Below, piece by piece: positions 5,674-6,717 of a DNA stretch of 6,717 bases (the first letter of the stretch is position 1; every line of letters starts with the position of its first letter). The stretch comes from Candidatus Sulfotelmatobacter sp. GTDB lineage: Bacteria; Acidobacteriota; Terriglobia; Terriglobales; Acidobacteriaceae. The notes below the pieces were generated by a model that ran no database searches, had not been told where the DNA came from, and saw only the letters and a list, made by a program, of their open reading frames with translations. The translations under genes were made by a program, and so were the position numbers. The DNA lies in assembly GCA_030049565.1 (NCBI GenBank), contig JASIKQ010000115.1:1-6717 (forward strand), in the 5' to 3' direction.

Positions 5674-5701
5674 TTGACCCTTCCCGAAGCCCTCCAATAA
5701 A
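5674..5701 (+). promoter_or_regulatory. Weak candidate promoter for thrS
   Basis: TTGACC (5674-5679, 5/6 to consensus) is followed 16 bases later by AATAAA (5696-5701), a poor -10. It is the best pair seen in the 126-base divergent spacer. No T-box, tRNA-like operator or leader peptide could be recognised ahead of thrS. Confidence 0.3.
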
Positions 5702-5737
5702 CTGAAAGCTCAAGTCCTCCCTGTAGGGCTCATCCAT

Positions 5738-6717
5738 ATGGGCGACAGTATTCATGTGAAGCTTCCTGACGGGAGCGTAAAGGACGTTCCTAAGGGCACG
5801 ACGTCCCTGGAAGTTGCGAAGGCGATAAGTCCGCGACTGGCGGATGCGGCGCTGGTCGCGAAGACTAACGGCGACCTGACTGATCTGGCCAAGCCGCTGG
5901 AAAAAGATACGGATTTGCGGCTGCTCACGGAAAAAGACCCGGAGGCGCTGGAGGTTTATCGGCATTCGTCGGCGCACCTTTTGGCGGCGGCGGTGCTGGA
6001 ACTGTTTCCCGAAACCAAGCTGGGGCACGGGCCGGCAACTGAAAGCGGATTCTTCTACGATTTTTACCGGCCGACGCCGTTTACCCCGGAAGATCTGGAA
6101 AAAATCGAGAAGAAGATGCAGGAACTGGTACAGCAGAACATTCCCTACGCGCGCGAGTTTTTGCCGCGCGAGCAGGGCCTGGCAGAATTCAAAAAAGAAG
6201 GCGACTTCATGAAATGCCATTTCATCGAGCAATTCACAAGGCCCGATGAAAAAATCTCGATCTACCGCACCGGCAAGTTCACCGATTTCTGCCGCGGGCC
6301 GCACATCCCTTCGACCGGGAAAATTAAGGCGTTCAAGCTGTTCAACATCGCAGGCGCATACTGGCTTGGGGATGAGAAGAATCCGCAATTGCAGCGGATA
6401 TATGGGACTTCGTTTTTCTCGAAGAAAGATCTCGACGCCTATCTGCACCAGCTCGAAGAGGCGAAGAAGCGGGACCATCGCGCGCTGGGGCAGCAGCTTG
6501 ATCTGTTCTCGATTCAGGAATTGGCAGGGCCGGGGCTGATTTTCTGGCACCCCAAGGGCGGCATCATCCGCAAAGAAATGGAAGACTGGATGCGCGAGCA
6601 GTACATTAAACGCGGCTATTCCATGGTCTACACGCCCCATGTGGCGCGCCGGCAATTGTTCTACACCTCGGGCCACGAGGGCTACTACTCGCAAAACATG
6701 TTCGACGCCATGGAGCT
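5738..6717 (+). CDS. thrS: Threonyl-tRNA synthetase, N-terminal 326 residues
   Basis: Cytoplasmic class II synthetase that charges tRNA-Thr with threonine. The reading frame is open from ATG 5738 to the window edge. Residues 1-65 form the TGS domain (IHVKLPDGS ... VPKGTTSLEVAKAIS). The editing domain, which removes mischarged serine, follows with its paired motifs HxxxH (His76 and His80 in RHSSAHLLAA) and CxxxH (Cys185 and His189 in FCRGPHIP). Between them are LGHGPATESGFFYDF and DEKISIYRTGKFTDF. After NIAGAYWLGDEKN, the linker YLHQLEEAKKRDHRALGQQL leads into the start of the catalytic core (GLIFWHPKGG, then motif 1 with YSMVYTPHVARRQL, then SGHEGYYS). Motifs 2 and 3 and the anticodon domain are outside the window. 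A weak AGGG (5725-5728) precedes the start. All editing residues are intact. Confidence 0.96.
   Translation, partial: MGDSIHVKLPDGSVKDVPKGTTSLEVAKAISPRLADAALVAKTNGDLTDLAKPLEKDTDLRLLTEKDPEALEVYRHSSAHLLAAAVLELFPETKLGHGPATESGFFYDFYRPTPFTPEDLEKIEKKMQELVQQNIPYAREFLPREQGLAEFKKEGDFMKCHFIEQFTRPDEKISIYRTGKFTDFCRGPHIPSTGKIKAFKLFNIAGAYWLGDEKNPQLQRIYGTSFFSKKDLDAYLHQLEEAKKRDHRALGQQLDLFSIQELAGPGLIFWHPKGGIIRKEMEDWMREQYIKRGYSMVYTPHVARRQLFYTSGHEGYYSQNMFDAME

Noticed and set aside
5666..6694. 342-codon minus-strand open frame
   Set aside because: It is exactly antisense to thrS, whose residues and motifs are unmistakable.

Overview
The window reads as chromosomal DNA of moderately high GC content from a free-living bacterium, most likely an acidobacterium. 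That assignment is inference. It rests on a B12-dependent (class II) ribonucleotide reductase, palindromic intergenic repeats with a CT-AA-AG core of a kind I associate with Acidobacteriota, and several small proteins that resemble acidobacterial hypotheticals. No phage, plasmid, transposase, CRISPR array, rRNA or tRNA gene was seen. All coordinates were worked out by hand.

Left part (1-2100), minus strand. From right to left this holds a small PGDYG-like protein gene (2089-1694), a control region with an excellent NrdR-box match and a -35/-10 pair pointing leftwards (1516-1466), an unrecognised 248-residue protein gene with a GTG start (1212-466), and the first 55 codons of nrdJ (from 167, running off the left edge). 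The most economical reading is a deoxynucleotide-supply unit repressed by NrdR. The unrecognised gene sits between the NrdR-box promoter and nrdJ. A cluster of palindromes lies in the gap before nrdJ, and a related palindrome cluster sits in frame inside the unrecognised gene.

Middle part (2100-3920). About 550 bases have no gene I can defend. Next comes the clear C-terminal half of a YHS metal-binding domain on the plus strand (ending 2784) with no intact N-terminal half in frame, so probably a frameshifted remnant. A perfect 14-bp bidirectional terminator (2802-2833) separates it from a convergent, complete Mn-type superoxide dismutase gene (3523-2876). The spacer upstream of sodA holds one possible small ORF (3850-3692).

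Right part (3918-6717). A secreted DUF4097-like protein with five VGD/IGD repeats (3918-4562) is followed by a 53-residue Lys/Arg/Ala-rich basic protein (4695-4856). The stop codon of that small gene overlaps the stop of a convergent DUF72 gene (5611-4853). Divergent from the DUF72 gene, thrS begins at 5738 and runs off the right edge after 326 codons. Its TGS and editing domains are intact and the catalytic core has only just begun.

The genes are mostly housekeeping (dNTP synthesis, oxidative-stress defence, tRNA charging) mixed with lineage-specific small proteins. I see no coherent new multi-gene system. The points most worth following are the NrdR-controlled gene next to nrdJ, the repeat insertion inside it, and the broken YHS gene.
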